Source of the DNA: an uncultured Clostridia bacterium
Lineage (GTDB): Bacteria > Bacillota > Clostridia > Oscillospirales > Ruminococcaceae
Assembly (NCBI GenBank): GCA_944386805.1
Contig: CALXCO010000018.1
Coordinates: forward strand, 1-45,703
Reading direction: 5' to 3'
DNA length: 45,703 bases
Shown: positions 32,213-41,470 of the stretch, one piece after another
How positions within the stretch are numbered: the stretch's first letter is position 1
Layout: every line of letters starts with the position of its first letter
Notes under the pieces: generated by a model
The model's input: only the letters and a program-made list of their open reading frames with translations
Told to the model about the DNA's origin: nothing
Databases searched by the model: none
Translations under genes and position numbers: made by a program

Positions 32213-34153
32213 GTGTTTGAAGCGTATACATCCGGGTTACAGCAGAAACTTCTGCCGCGGGAACAGTTTAAGCCGTTCCCGAAGTATGAGGACCGTGACG
32301 CATGGCAGTCCCTGCCGGAAGATCTCCGGGGTTTTCTGATTCAGCAGGGCGAGAAGTACCTGCAATATCAGTGGCCGACGCCGCTGGCCAGTGTATATAT
32401 GGATTTTTGCCGCAACGGCAACCGCACCCGTTACGAAAATATCGTATTCCAGCAGCGCCGCCTGCCGCTGCAATATCTGGTTGCAGCCGAGTGCTGTGAG
32501 GGCAAAGGGCGATTTATTGACGATATTATCAACGGAGTGTGGACAACTCTGGACGAAGCGACCTGGGTGATTCCGGCGCACAATAACCAGTTCCCGGTCC
32601 AGGACCTTCCTCGTCCGCTGCCGGATACCGAAAACCCGGACAGCCGGTATATCGACCTGTTTGCGGCAGAATGCGGCGCAGTTATAGCGTGGGTTTATTA
32701 TATAATGGGCGAGCGGCTGGGACAGGAGGCCGTCCAGATTCCGCTGCGGATGCTGGGGGAACTGGAACGCAGGATTTTTGTGCCGTTTTTGCGGAACAGG
32801 GAGTTTGAATGGATGGGCTATGACGGGCGGGCTGTCAACAACTGGAACCCGTGGATTCTGTCCAATATCCTGACAGCGGCCGGGTTCGCCTGCACAGATG
32901 AAGCAAGGCGGGCGGCGGTTGTGGAAAAATGCCTTGAATGTCTGGAGTTCTTTGTCGGCGGTTATGCGCAGGATGGCGGGTGTGACAAAGGTCCGGGGTA
33001 CTGGAATGCAGCGGGAGCCTCGCTGTTTGACTGTATAGATATCCTGCACGACCTCACCGGTGGCAGGGTCGACCTGCTCCACAACCAAAAAATCCTGAAT
33101 ATCTGCACCTATATTTACAAGATGCAGATCAGCGGCAGATATTTTGTAAACTATGCGGACGCAAGCCCCATCCTCCAGCCCAATGCACAGGTGATCTACC
33201 GGATGGGTCAGAGCACAGGTGACCGCCATCTGCTCCAGATGGGAGCAGCAGCTTATCAGGCAGAGCGTGCGGCGGGGAATGTCTGGACGATGTCCGGCAT
33301 TGAATGCCAGATTTACCGCCGGATGAAGGCGTTTTTTGTAGATGCACAGCTTGCCCGGCAGCAAAAAACCAATGACCCGATGGTACGGGATGTCTGGTTT
33401 GAAGGAATTCAGGTGATGGCAGCCCGGATGCAGGAAGGGAGCGACCGGGGACTGTATCTCTCAGCCAAAGGCGGCAATAACGGAGAAAGCCATAACCATA
33501 ATGATGTCGGTTCCTTTGTGATCTACTGCGACGGCAAGCCGGCTGTCATCGATATCGGCCTTGGGGTGTACGAGAAAAAGACGTTTAGCGATCGGCGGTA
33601 CGAGATTCCGCAGACCCAGTCATTGTACCATAACCTGCCTGTCATTGCCGTCGACGAACCATTGCCCGCCGGCTGCCGGTATCAGACGGAAGTCCGGCAG
33701 GGTGCCCAGATTCCGGGCATTGAATATGCGGCACAGCAGGTTCACTATACCTGTGCAGAAGATGCCGCGGTATTTGAACTGGAGCTGAAAGGTGCATATT
33801 CTGAATGGGCCGGTATCCGGAGCTGGAAGCGCCGGCTTACCTTTGACCGTAGGTCTGAACAGGTGACCGTGGAAGACAATTTCAGCCTCGAAAAGGCGCG
33901 CAGAGTCGGCTTTGTCCTGATGACGCCGGTCCGTCCTCTGCTGGACAGCAGCGGGATGACGATTGCCGTCGATCAGGATACAAGGGTCAAGGTCAGGTTT
34001 GATACCGCACTGGTTCCGGAAGTGGAACTGTTTGATACGTCAAAGGATGCACGGCTGCATAACAGCTGGGGAGATCAGATTTATCGGACCATACTGAGAC
34101 TGCCGGACCCGGTCGATTACGGCAGTTACCGGCTGGTGTTTACTAAAGTGTGA
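32213..34153 (+). CDS. Heparinase II/III-family polysaccharide lyase-like protein
   Basis: A 646-aa protein with the fold of alginate/heparin lyases: an (alpha/alpha) toroid (about 20-380; NWNPWILSNILTAAGFAC and GYWNAAGASLFDCIDIL) and a C-terminal beta-sheet domain (about 390-640). The diagnostic run is GGNNGESHNHNDVGSFVIY with H427 and H429, and an acid residue after it. There is no signal peptide, so it acts inside on imported oligosaccharides, probably uronic acid-containing ones. The start is taken as GTG 32213, seven bases after GGAGG; ATG codons upstream lie in or before that site. Single gene with its own terminator. Confidence 0.82.
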   Translation: MFEAYTSGLQQKLLPREQFKPFPKYEDRDAWQSLPEDLRGFLIQQGEKYLQYQWPTPLASVYMDFCRNGNRTRYENIVFQQRRLPLQYLVAAECCEGKGRFIDDIINGVWTTLDEATWVIPAHNNQFPVQDLPRPLPDTENPDSRYIDLFAAECGAVIAWVYYIMGERLGQEAVQIPLRMLGELERRIFVPFLRNREFEWMGYDGRAVNNWNPWILSNILTAAGFACTDEARRAAVVEKCLECLEFFVGGYAQDGGCDKGPGYWNAAGASLFDCIDILHDLTGGRVDLLHNQKILNICTYIYKMQISGRYFVNYADASPILQPNAQVIYRMGQSTGDRHLLQMGAAAYQAERAAGNVWTMSGIECQIYRRMKAFFVDAQLARQQKTNDPMVRDVWFEGIQVMAARMQEGSDRGLYLSAKGGNNGESHNHNDVGSFVIYCDGKPAVIDIGLGVYEKKTFSDRRYEIPQTQSLYHNLPVIAVDEPLPAGCRYQTEVRQGAQIPGIEYAAQQVHYTCAEDAAVFELELKGAYSEWAGIRSWKRRLTFDRRSEQVTVEDNFSLEKARRVGFVLMTPVRPLLDSSGMTIAVDQDTRVKVRFDTALVPEVELFDTSKDARLHNSWGDQIYRTILRLPDPVDYGSYRLVFTKV

Positions 34154-34161
34154 CAAAAGAG

Positions 34162-34204
34162 AAAGGGCCTGTCGCAAAGTGTTGTTTGCGACAGACCCTT
34201 TTTT
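34162..34204. terminator. Terminator between convergent lyase and GH13 genes
   Basis: Stem GGGCCTGTCGCAAA / TTTGCGACAGACCC, one bulge, followed by T6 on the plus strand and preceded by A-rich sequence for the minus strand. Confidence 0.85.
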
Positions 34205-34219
34205 GACAAATATTGGTGT

Positions 34220-35869
34220 TTATAACCGGAAAATCACCGACTCATATGGACGCAGTATGCTCCCCTGATAGCCGCCCTCCCGGTCATAGGAAGAGAGCAG
34301 CACTTCCGGAGATGCCGGTAAAAGAGACGCCGGAATCTGTACCGGTTCAGCTGAAAAGTTGTGGAAGGAGAGGAGGGTCTCTCCCGGACAGCTGCGCTTT
34401 AAGGCAAACAGCGCATCATTTGCAGCCGGCAGGATTTCCAGATCACCTCTGGAAAGAGCGGGATGTTCTTTGCGCAGTGCGATCAGTTTTTGATAGCAGT
34501 GGTAGACAGAATGGGGGTCCTGTTTCTGGCTTTCCACATTGATTTGCAGGTAATTGGGGTTGATGCCCAGCCAGGGCTTGCCGCCGGTAAAACCGGCATT
34601 GGGGGTCGTATCCCACTGCATCGGTGTACGGGCATTGTCACGGGAGATCATCTGCGCCTGTTGAAGTGCCTGCTGAGGTGTGGCACCTGCCAGCAGCTGC
34701 TGACGGTAGGTATTTTTGGCATCAGGGTCGTTGTAGTCCTCGATGGTGGGGAAGCACATATTGGTCATGCCGATCTCCTCACCCTGGTATACAAACGGCG
34801 TTCCGGGCAGAAAATGAAGCAGCATCCCCAGCATTTTGGCCGACACTTCCCAGTATTGCTGATCGTTGCCATAAAGGGAGACCTGACGCGGTTTATCATG
34901 GTTGCTGAAAAACCGTGCCCACCAGCCATTCTCTTTTAATGCGGCATAACTGTCGGCGATTTCCTGCCGCAGCTTTTTAGGGGACCATGTGTTGATTTCA
35001 ACGACCGGCGCGACGAACGGAATCGCCATGTCAAATTCTTCCCGTTCGGTTGCAACATATCTGGAGAGTTCCTCTGCATCAGGAGCGGCGACCTCACCGA
35101 CCGTCAGGACATTATACGGCGAGAAGATGCGGCGGTTCATCTCACGGATATAATGGTGGGTACCCGGACGCCCATTGACCAGACAGGCGCTGAAAGAATA
35201 TCCATCCGGCTGAGGCGGTTCGGGGGAATCAGGGAAATCCTGCGGTTTATCCAGATAACTGATTGCGTCCACCCGGAATCCGTCGACGCCTTTTTTGACC
35301 CACCACTCGATCATCGAAAAGATTTCTTCCCTGAGTGCAGGATTGGCCCAGTTGAGGTCGGGCTGTTTTTTGGAGAACAGGTGATAGTAATACTGTCCGC
35401 GCTGCGGGACGTATTCCCATGCACTGCCGCCGAATACCGACGCCCAGTTATTGGGCTCTTTGCCATTTTTAGGGTCGCGCCAGATATAGTAGTCGCTCTT
35501 ATCGTTGTCCCGCGAGGATTTCGACTGCAAAAACCACGGGTGTTCATCCGAAGAATGGTTGACCACCAAATCCATAATCACTTTTATGCCTCTCTGGTGG
35601 CACTGCCTGCACAGCTGCTCCCAGTCTTCCATCGTCCCAAATTCCGTCATAATTTCCTGATAGCCGGAGATATCATAGCCGTTGTCATCGTTGGGCGAGC
35701 GGTAGACGGGAGAGAGCCAGATAGCGTTGATTCCCAGATCGGAGAGGTAATCCAGCCGGCTGATGATGCCGGGGATATCGCCGATGCCGTCCCCGTTTGA
35801 ATCCTGAAAACTGCGGGGGTATATCTGGTAGATGACCAGATCTTTAATCCAGTCTTTTTTTGCTTCCAT
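34220..35869 (-). CDS. GH13 alpha-glucosidase of the oligo-1,6-glucosidase subfamily
   Basis: A 549-aa cytoplasmic enzyme, right length for GH13_31. Conserved regions are DLVVNH, GFRVDAI with nucleophile D201, VGEVAA with acid E259, and FFSNHDKPR with D325; region V QPDLNW fits this subfamily. The residue after the nucleophile is alanine (A202), whereas oligo-1,6-glucosidases have valine there; alanine or threonine goes with alpha-1,4-glucosidases. It may therefore prefer alpha-1,4 or mixed linkages. It faces a GH20 gene across a region that holds an 18-bp palindrome. Confidence 0.92.
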   Translation of the reverse strand: MEAKKDWIKDLVIYQIYPRSFQDSNGDGIGDIPGIISRLDYLSDLGINAIWLSPVYRSPNDDNGYDISGYQEIMTEFGTMEDWEQLCRQCHQRGIKVIMDLVVNHSSDEHPWFLQSKSSRDNDKSDYYIWRDPKNGKEPNNWASVFGGSAWEYVPQRGQYYYHLFSKKQPDLNWANPALREEIFSMIEWWVKKGVDGFRVDAISYLDKPQDFPDSPEPPQPDGYSFSACLVNGRPGTHHYIREMNRRIFSPYNVLTVGEVAAPDAEELSRYVATEREEFDMAIPFVAPVVEINTWSPKKLRQEIADSYAALKENGWWARFFSNHDKPRQVSLYGNDQQYWEVSAKMLGMLLHFLPGTPFVYQGEEIGMTNMCFPTIEDYNDPDAKNTYRQQLLAGATPQQALQQAQMISRDNARTPMQWDTTPNAGFTGGKPWLGINPNYLQINVESQKQDPHSVYHCYQKLIALRKEHPALSRGDLEILPAANDALFALKRSCPGETLLSFHNFSAEPVQIPASLLPASPEVLLSSYDREGGYQGSILRPYESVIFRL

Positions 35870-36178
35870 AGGACCTTCCTCCTTATACGGTTTGGCCGCT
35901 GCACGGATAGGTGAAGATTATCCGAGTGCCTTTGTATATGATAGCACAAAATGGAGCGGGTTGGAAGGGCTGTCGTCCGGTCAGCTGACCGGAAAAACAG
36001 ACCATGAAAGCCGGATATTGGTCGATTCAGCGAGAATGTACGGCTGCCGACGATAATTTTGTCCGGGATATTGCAGCCGAGGCTATCCATCTGTTATAAT
36101 TTTTACAGAAAGACCCGTATCCGGTAATGAGTTTGATTCAGGCTTGCAGCATCCGCTGCAAAGAAAGGAGTGTCCCGC
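35870..36178. promoter_or_regulatory. Divergent glycosidase promoter region with palindromes
   Basis: A 309-base gap between divergent GH13 and GH20 genes. TCCGGTCAGCTGACCGGA (35976-35993) is a perfect 18-bp palindrome in the centre. The GH20 promoter is TTGCAG (36071-36076), 18 bases, TATAAT (36095-36100). A possible minus-strand GH13 promoter has TATCAT around 35940. The palindrome is a good operator candidate for both genes; I cannot name the regulator. Confidence 0.6.
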
Positions 36179-37765
36179 ATGATTCATCTGATTCCGCTTC
36201 CGCTCGGTGTCCGGGAGCTTGGCCACAACATCCCTTTTTCGACAAAGACAAAGTGTACCGGTGATTTTGATTCGGTGCAGGAGACGGTTGTATCGCTTTT
36301 CCCGGAGGCCGGGAAAAGCGCCGCAGAGAATCTCCTGACCTTTGTGTCCGACGATACTATCCCAAAAGAAGGGTACCGGATTGCCTGCAATGACCGGGAT
36401 ATCACGATTTATGCTTCGGATGAAGCAGGCGCATTTTACGGTGTCATGACGATTTTGCAGCTGTGCGCGGGAAACGACAGTTTCCCTGCGGTCGCTGTGG
36501 AGGACAGGCCGAGATATGCCCATCGTGGGTTCATGCTGGACTGTGCGCGGCATTTTTGGAGCGTCGGGAAGATCAAGCAGATTCTGGACGTAATGGCACT
36601 GCTCAAAATGAACATTTTTCACTGGCATTTGTCGGACGACCAGGGCTGGCGGGTCGAGATCAAAAAATACCCGCTGCTGACCGAAAAAGGCTCCATCCGC
36701 AAGAGTACGCCGTTGTCGCTGACCGGATATAATGAGCATAAAGAGCCGCATGACAACACCGAATACGGCAGAGGGCTTTTCTATACCCAGCAGCAGGTTC
36801 GGGAGGTCGTCGAATATGCCCGGCAGCGCTTTATCCATATTATCCCGGAAATTGATATGCCCGGCCATCTGGTCGCGGCGATTGCCTGTTATCCGGAGCT
36901 TTCCTGCACCGGAGAGCCGGTCGAGGTATGCGACCGCTGGGGTGTGATGGAAAACATCGGCTGCTGCGGAAAGGAAAATATCTACCGTTTTGCACGGGAT
37001 GTCATTGACGAACTGTGTACGCTGTTCCCGTACCCGTATTTTCATATCGGCGGCGACGAGGCGCCCAAAGACCACTGGAAAGTCTGCCCGAACTGTCAGG
37101 CGAAAATAAAGGAGCTTGGCTTAAAAGACGAGGAAGCCTTACAGGGGTATTTTAACAACGTGATTGCCCGCTACCTCAAGAGCAAGGGTAAAAATACGGT
37201 TGGATGGAACGAGATTCTCAAATCCACCGAAAAGCTTGACCACTATATTATTCCCCAGTGGTGGATACCGCTGGACGGCTCTGTCCGGGAAAAGGAATGG
37301 CTCGCAAACGGCGGCAAGATGATTCTTTCGATTCTGCCGTATGTGTACATGGACCATGCCTACGCGATGCGTCCACTCGAAAAGACCTACAGCTTCGGAC
37401 CGGAGTCGGTTGGGATTGAGGACGATACCAATATCCTTGGGATTGAAGCACCCCAGTGGACCGAGTATATCCGGGATGAGGAAAAGCTGGATTTCAATAC
37501 CTTTGCCCGGCTGATGGCGATTGCGGAAGCCGGATGGACCGACCGGGACTGCAAAAATTATACGGATTTTGAGTCCCGTCTGGAGTCGATGCGGGGTTAT
37601 TTTGCGTCGTTGGGGGCGCCGGTTCCGCCTGCATGGATTTACCGCGGCGATACGATTGGGGATACCTCCGGCATGAGCGAACAGCAGCGGGCAGATAAAG
37701 CCTATGCGGTCTGGGGCGATGACCCGTATTTTGAGCTGAAACTGGCCAAAAACAGCAGCCGGTAA
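36179..37765 (+). CDS. GH20 beta-N-acetylhexosaminidase
   Basis: A 528-aa enzyme with the GH20 architecture: a small alpha/beta N-terminal domain (about 1-115), then the TIM barrel. The catalytic pair is D293-E294 in HIGGDEAPKDHW; HRGFMLDCARHFWSVG and MNIFHWHLSDDQGWR are earlier barrel motifs, IIPEIDMPGH another. There is no signal peptide, so it acts on imported oligosaccharides, such as chitin fragments, mucin or N-glycan pieces. ATG 36179 follows AAAGGAG by eight bases. A perfect 20-bp-arm terminator follows. Confidence 0.95.
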   Translation: MIHLIPLPLGVRELGHNIPFSTKTKCTGDFDSVQETVVSLFPEAGKSAAENLLTFVSDDTIPKEGYRIACNDRDITIYASDEAGAFYGVMTILQLCAGNDSFPAVAVEDRPRYAHRGFMLDCARHFWSVGKIKQILDVMALLKMNIFHWHLSDDQGWRVEIKKYPLLTEKGSIRKSTPLSLTGYNEHKEPHDNTEYGRGLFYTQQQVREVVEYARQRFIHIIPEIDMPGHLVAAIACYPELSCTGEPVEVCDRWGVMENIGCCGKENIYRFARDVIDELCTLFPYPYFHIGGDEAPKDHWKVCPNCQAKIKELGLKDEEALQGYFNNVIARYLKSKGKNTVGWNEILKSTEKLDHYIIPQWWIPLDGSVREKEWLANGGKMILSILPYVYMDHAYAMRPLEKTYSFGPESVGIEDDTNILGIEAPQWTEYIRDEEKLDFNTFARLMAIAEAGWTDRDCKNYTDFESRLESMRGYFASLGAPVPPAWIYRGDTIGDTSGMSEQQRADKAYAVWGDDPYFELKLAKNSSR

Positions 37766-37783
37766 TATTCTGATCGTGTAAAG

Positions 37784-37830
37784 AAACAGCCTGCATAAAA
37801 GTATCGATTACTTTTATGCAGGCTGTTTTT
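37784..37830 (+). terminator. Strong terminator after the GH20 gene
   Basis: Perfect 20-base arms AAACAGCCTGCATAAAAGTA and its complement, five-base loop, then TT. The symmetry makes it usable in both directions. Confidence 0.9.
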
Positions 37831-37967
37831 GTTGACTGAGTGCCTTTCTGTTTTGTCTTATCTGTCAGATTTTATGCAGTTATTTCCTGCAAAAATATGC
37901 AGTTGTGTTTCGAACGAAGATGGATTATAATGTTAAGTAACAGAATGCAAAAAGGTGGCGGAATCGT

Positions 37968-38498
37968 ATGAGCAGAATAGATATTCAAAAAGCGGACATT
38001 ACCCGTCTGGATACCGATTGTATTGTCAATGCCGCCAATTCGGCGCTGATGGCCGGAGGGGGTGTCTGCGGCGCGATTTTTGCAGCGGCGGGCATGGCCC
38101 GGCTGCAAAACGCATGTCTGGAGATTGGCGGATGCAAAACCGGGAGCGCGGTTATTACACCGGGATTCCGGCTCAAGGCAAAGTATATCATCCATGCGGT
38201 CGGGCCGCAGTGGAGCGGCGGCAGTTACCATGAAGCCCAGCTGCTCGCCTCCTGTTATCAGGCGTCGATGCGGCTTGCGCTGGAAAACCACTGCCACAGC
38301 ATTGCTTTTCCGCTCATCTCTGCCGGGATTTACGGCTATCCGAAACGGCAGGCGTGGAAGGTTGCGCTGGAGAGTGCTGCCGCATTTTTGCGGGAGCATC
38401 CGGATGCAGAGCTGGATGTTATTTTTGCGGTTCTGACGGATGAGATGCTGCAAATGGGGAAAGAGATGCTGGCTTCTGTAGAGCAGGGAACAGCGTAA
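37968..38498 (+). CDS. Macro-domain protein (O-acetyl-ADP-ribose deacetylase-like)
   Basis: A 176-aa single-domain protein. ADP-ribose binding motifs are IVNAANSALMAGGGVCGAIF near residue 20-40 and the ISAGIYGYPK loop near 115. Length and sequence fit MacroD-type deacetylases, which remove ADP-ribose or O-acetyl groups. It is preceded by its own gap of about 140 bases and followed 49 bases later by the large hydrolase, so the two may form an operon. The target is unknown. Confidence 0.9.
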   Translation: MSRIDIQKADITRLDTDCIVNAANSALMAGGGVCGAIFAAAGMARLQNACLEIGGCKTGSAVITPGFRLKAKYIIHAVGPQWSGGSYHEAQLLASCYQASMRLALENHCHSIAFPLISAGIYGYPKRQAWKVALESAAAFLREHPDAELDVIFAVLTDEMLQMGKEMLASVEQGTA

Positions 38499-38547
38499 TT
38501 TTTGCTAAAGCAAGGAAATTAGACAACAGGAAAGGACGGTTTTTCAG

Positions 38548-41397
38548 ATGTCGTATCATCGTATCTCCAAGTATATGCCGGGCGTGGACGGAACCAAGCT
38601 GGCGATTGACCTCTATCTTCCGGATACGGAAGAAAAGGTGCCGTTGCTGCAAATGGCCGGTTACGGTCCCAGACGGGAACAGTTTCAGTTCCATCAGCAG
38701 GCGATTGAACGTTTTCTGGAAGCCGGATACGCGGTCTCAATCGTCGAAGTCCGCGGCAGCGGCGCTTCGTATGGCGTCAGCGACGGATTTTTCGGACTGC
38801 ACGACGGCAAAGACCTGGCCTGTATTCTGGATGCGCTGAGCCGGGAAGACTGGTGCAATGGCAAAACCGGAACGTTTGGCGGCTCGAATTACGGGATGAG
38901 TCAGGATGTGACGCTGGTTGAACAGCCGGAGAGCCTGTATGCGTCGATTCCCTGTGACAACAGCATGGATTTTTATGACCAGGATTTTCCCAATGGCGTT
39001 TCTGCTCTCCCGAATATGCCGGCCGGTCATCACGAAGTCCCGATTGGCGTACCGGTGGATGAAGACCCGGCGCCGGATTATCCGATGGCACATGAGGCAC
39101 AGAAGATTCATGCTCGCAACCTGCCCTTTCTGGCACAGCATATCCCGAACATGTACCGTGATGACGTCCATCCTTATTTAGGCTACCGGCCGAATCTGGA
39201 TGTTCCGTCCTGGGAAAAGATGGACACCGTCCGGTTTGGTCATACGGCGGTCTGGAACTGCGGCGCATGGTTTGACCCCGGCTGCACCAATAAGATTCTG
39301 ACCTGGAAGAGCTGGGGCGGCAAACTGATCATCGGCCCATGGCCGCATGTCGGCATCTACCGCGGCGCCGATACCGAGGCGTTCCCGAACGGAGGGTATG
39401 ACTGGGTGACCGATCATCTGCGCTGGTTTGATGCCCACTTAAAAGGCAGGGACAACGGTATTACCCAGGAACCGCCGGTCATGTATTACTGTATCGGCGA
39501 TGAGGGGAACGAATGGCACCGTGACGCCGATTTCCCGGTTGCCGGGACGACCTTTCCAAAACTGTATCTGACTGCGGCAGGCGGTCTGTCTGAACAGCCG
39601 GCAGAGGAGGGAAACGTCTCCTATACCGTCCGCAACGACGTGATGGTTTATGGACCGGGCATGCGGATGGACCGGAATGTAACCCGTGACCTGTCCGAAG
39701 AGGACGCAAAATCACTGGTGTTTACTTCCCAGCCGCTTCCCGAAAAACTGGAACTGACCGGTATTCCGATTGTCGATTTGTGGGTGACGTCCTCCCATCC
39801 AGACGGCAACTTTATTGCGGTGCTGGAAGAAGTTACGCCGGATGGATGCAGCCATTTTATCTGTGAAGGGACCATCCGCGCATCCCATGCAAAGACACAC
39901 CTGAATGGGGTGTATGCTTCGATGGGACTTCCTTATCATCGTGGGTTCCGGGAAGACCGGGTGGAGATGTCTCCCGATCAGCAGATGAAACTGTCGTTTC
40001 ATCTGGAAGCGACTTCACGGGTGATAGGGGCAGGTAGCCGGCTGCGCCTTGCGATTTCATGCGGCGGAAGCGGCTACCAGCAGCCGGAAGGCTTCCCGAC
40101 CGATCCGGATCAAATGCCGGTCATCCAGCTGTACACCGGAAAAACGGCAGCTTCTGCGGTGACACTGCCGGTCATCCGTCCGACGGCGACGGTATTTCAT
40201 GGAACATCGGGGACACTGTATGTCTACAAACGTGCGGTTTATCTGGAGCAGGACGGGCATTTTCATTGCTATCCCTGCAAACAGGCCTACCCGGTGGATG
40301 GCGGCATGCTGTACCAGACCGAAAGCTTTACCGTGACCGTCCGGCAGGACGGAACGTCGGCGACAGCGACGGCAAGCGGCAGCCTGAATTTTGAGGGCAC
40401 AACCAAACTGCCTTTCCGTTATACATTTGGAGACCAGAGCGGGGAAATTCCGCTGGACCGCCATTGGGGGAACTATCCGGAGGCGGATGTCCGCAACCTC
40501 TATGTTGCAACGGTGCCGGTCGCAAAGGGTGCCCCCGGTAATATGAACCCACAGCTCCGCAATACATTTGATCTGTTTATCGACCTGATCTACCCGCAGG
40601 GTAAGCGCGAAAAACTGCCCTGTATCGTCCAGATTCACGGCTTTGGCGGCAACCATCACCAGTTTGAGAACAATACCGGGCTGTTGTTGGAAAAAGGGTT
40701 TGCGGTTGCATCGGTCGATTACCGGCTCTGTCCGCCCAATGTCTGGCCGACCTCGCTGGTGGATACCCAGGGGTGCATTCGGTATCTGAAAGCACATGCC
40801 GGTGAACTTGGGCTGGACAGCGAACGTTTTGGCGTGATCGGCGGGTCGATGGGCGGTCATCTCGCGTCGATGATTGCGGCATGCAATGGCGACCGTGCGG
40901 TGGAAGGCGATATCGGCGGCAATACTGGCTTTGACAGTTCGGTAAAGGCGGGTGTATCTGCCTTTGGCGTCAGCGACTTTTTCCATTTCGGCGACGATTC
41001 GGCGGTCGTATGGCCTGCACGTCCCGACAAGGTGGCAAATTCGGATGGACCATTTGCGCCGCTGGGGTCGATGCTGGGTTATGTCGGGTATGGAAAGGGC
41101 ATGGGCGATATCAAGGCCCACCTCTTTGACCCCGACCCCAAATACCGGGCGCTGATTGCCGGAGCAGTGGAAGCCAGTCCGGTCAGCCATGTGACCGAAA
41201 AGAGCGCGCCGCTTTGCCTGGTACATGGCATGTACGAATGCGGCATTCAGGTCCCGATGGGACAGAGCGTGCGGCTGTTTGACGCATATACCCGTAAGGG
41301 CGTGAAAGCGTTGCTGCTGTGCAACAACAACGGCCTGTACGGCGAAGACCCTGAGATCAAACGTGCAATCGTTGAATTCCTTGCAAACCGTGTCTGA
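38548..41397 (+). CDS. Double alpha/beta-hydrolase fusion (CocE/NonD-type plus esterase-like)
   Basis: A 949-aa cytoplasmic protein. Domain 1 (about 1-550) is a CocE/NonD or X-Pro-peptidase-like hydrolase with its C-terminal jelly-roll; the triad is visible as S113 in GGSNYGM, D243 in GAWFDPGC and H267 in GPWPHVG. Domain 2 (about 620-949) is a second alpha/beta hydrolase of the HSL or BD-FAE type, with VQIHGFGGN as oxyanion loop and nucleophile S767 in GGSMGG. But where the acid and histidine should be, the sequence reads VHGMYECG (E in place of D) and LLLCNNNGLYG (no His). Domain 2 is therefore probably not an active triad hydrolase. A fusion of these two families in one chain is unusual. 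Confidence 0.8.
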   Translation: MSYHRISKYMPGVDGTKLAIDLYLPDTEEKVPLLQMAGYGPRREQFQFHQQAIERFLEAGYAVSIVEVRGSGASYGVSDGFFGLHDGKDLACILDALSREDWCNGKTGTFGGSNYGMSQDVTLVEQPESLYASIPCDNSMDFYDQDFPNGVSALPNMPAGHHEVPIGVPVDEDPAPDYPMAHEAQKIHARNLPFLAQHIPNMYRDDVHPYLGYRPNLDVPSWEKMDTVRFGHTAVWNCGAWFDPGCTNKILTWKSWGGKLIIGPWPHVGIYRGADTEAFPNGGYDWVTDHLRWFDAHLKGRDNGITQEPPVMYYCIGDEGNEWHRDADFPVAGTTFPKLYLTAAGGLSEQPAEEGNVSYTVRNDVMVYGPGMRMDRNVTRDLSEEDAKSLVFTSQPLPEKLELTGIPIVDLWVTSSHPDGNFIAVLEEVTPDGCSHFICEGTIRASHAKTHLNGVYASMGLPYHRGFREDRVEMSPDQQMKLSFHLEATSRVIGAGSRLRLAISCGGSGYQQPEGFPTDPDQMPVIQLYTGKTAASAVTLPVIRPTATVFHGTSGTLYVYKRAVYLEQDGHFHCYPCKQAYPVDGGMLYQTESFTVTVRQDGTSATATASGSLNFEGTTKLPFRYTFGDQSGEIPLDRHWGNYPEADVRNLYVATVPVAKGAPGNMNPQLRNTFDLFIDLIYPQGKREKLPCIVQIHGFGGNHHQFENNTGLLLEKGFAVASVDYRLCPPNVWPTSLVDTQGCIRYLKAHAGELGLDSERFGVIGGSMGGHLASMIAACNGDRAVEGDIGGNTGFDSSVKAGVSAFGVSDFFHFGDDSAVVWPARPDKVANSDGPFAPLGSMLGYVGYGKGMGDIKAHLFDPDPKYRALIAGAVEASPVSHVTEKSAPLCLVHGMYECGIQVPMGQSVRLFDAYTRKGVKALLLCNNNGLYGEDPEIKRAIVEFLANRV

Positions 41398-41407
41398 ACA
41401 TCGTAAC

Positions 41408-41456
41408 AAAAGACCCGGCCGGGATGTTGAAAAAACAACACCCCAGCCGGGTTTTC
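41408..41456. terminator. Bidirectional terminator after the fused hydrolase
   Basis: Stem GACCCGGC...GGG.TGTTG / CAACA.CCC..GCCGGGT with two mismatches, closing on a run of A bases, followed by TTTTC on the plus strand; on the minus strand it ends TCTTTTG. Confidence 0.8.
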
Positions 41457-41470
41457 ACATCGTTTGATCA

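Noticed and set aside
32002-32220. 72-codon frame upstream of the heparinase-like gene
   Set aside because: No ribosome site, starts inside the leader repeat, and runs past the likely GTG start of the lyase gene.
40057-41409. Minus-strand open frame of about 450 codons
   Set aside because: Antisense to the second domain of the fused hydrolase, no ribosome site, composition of a shadow frame.
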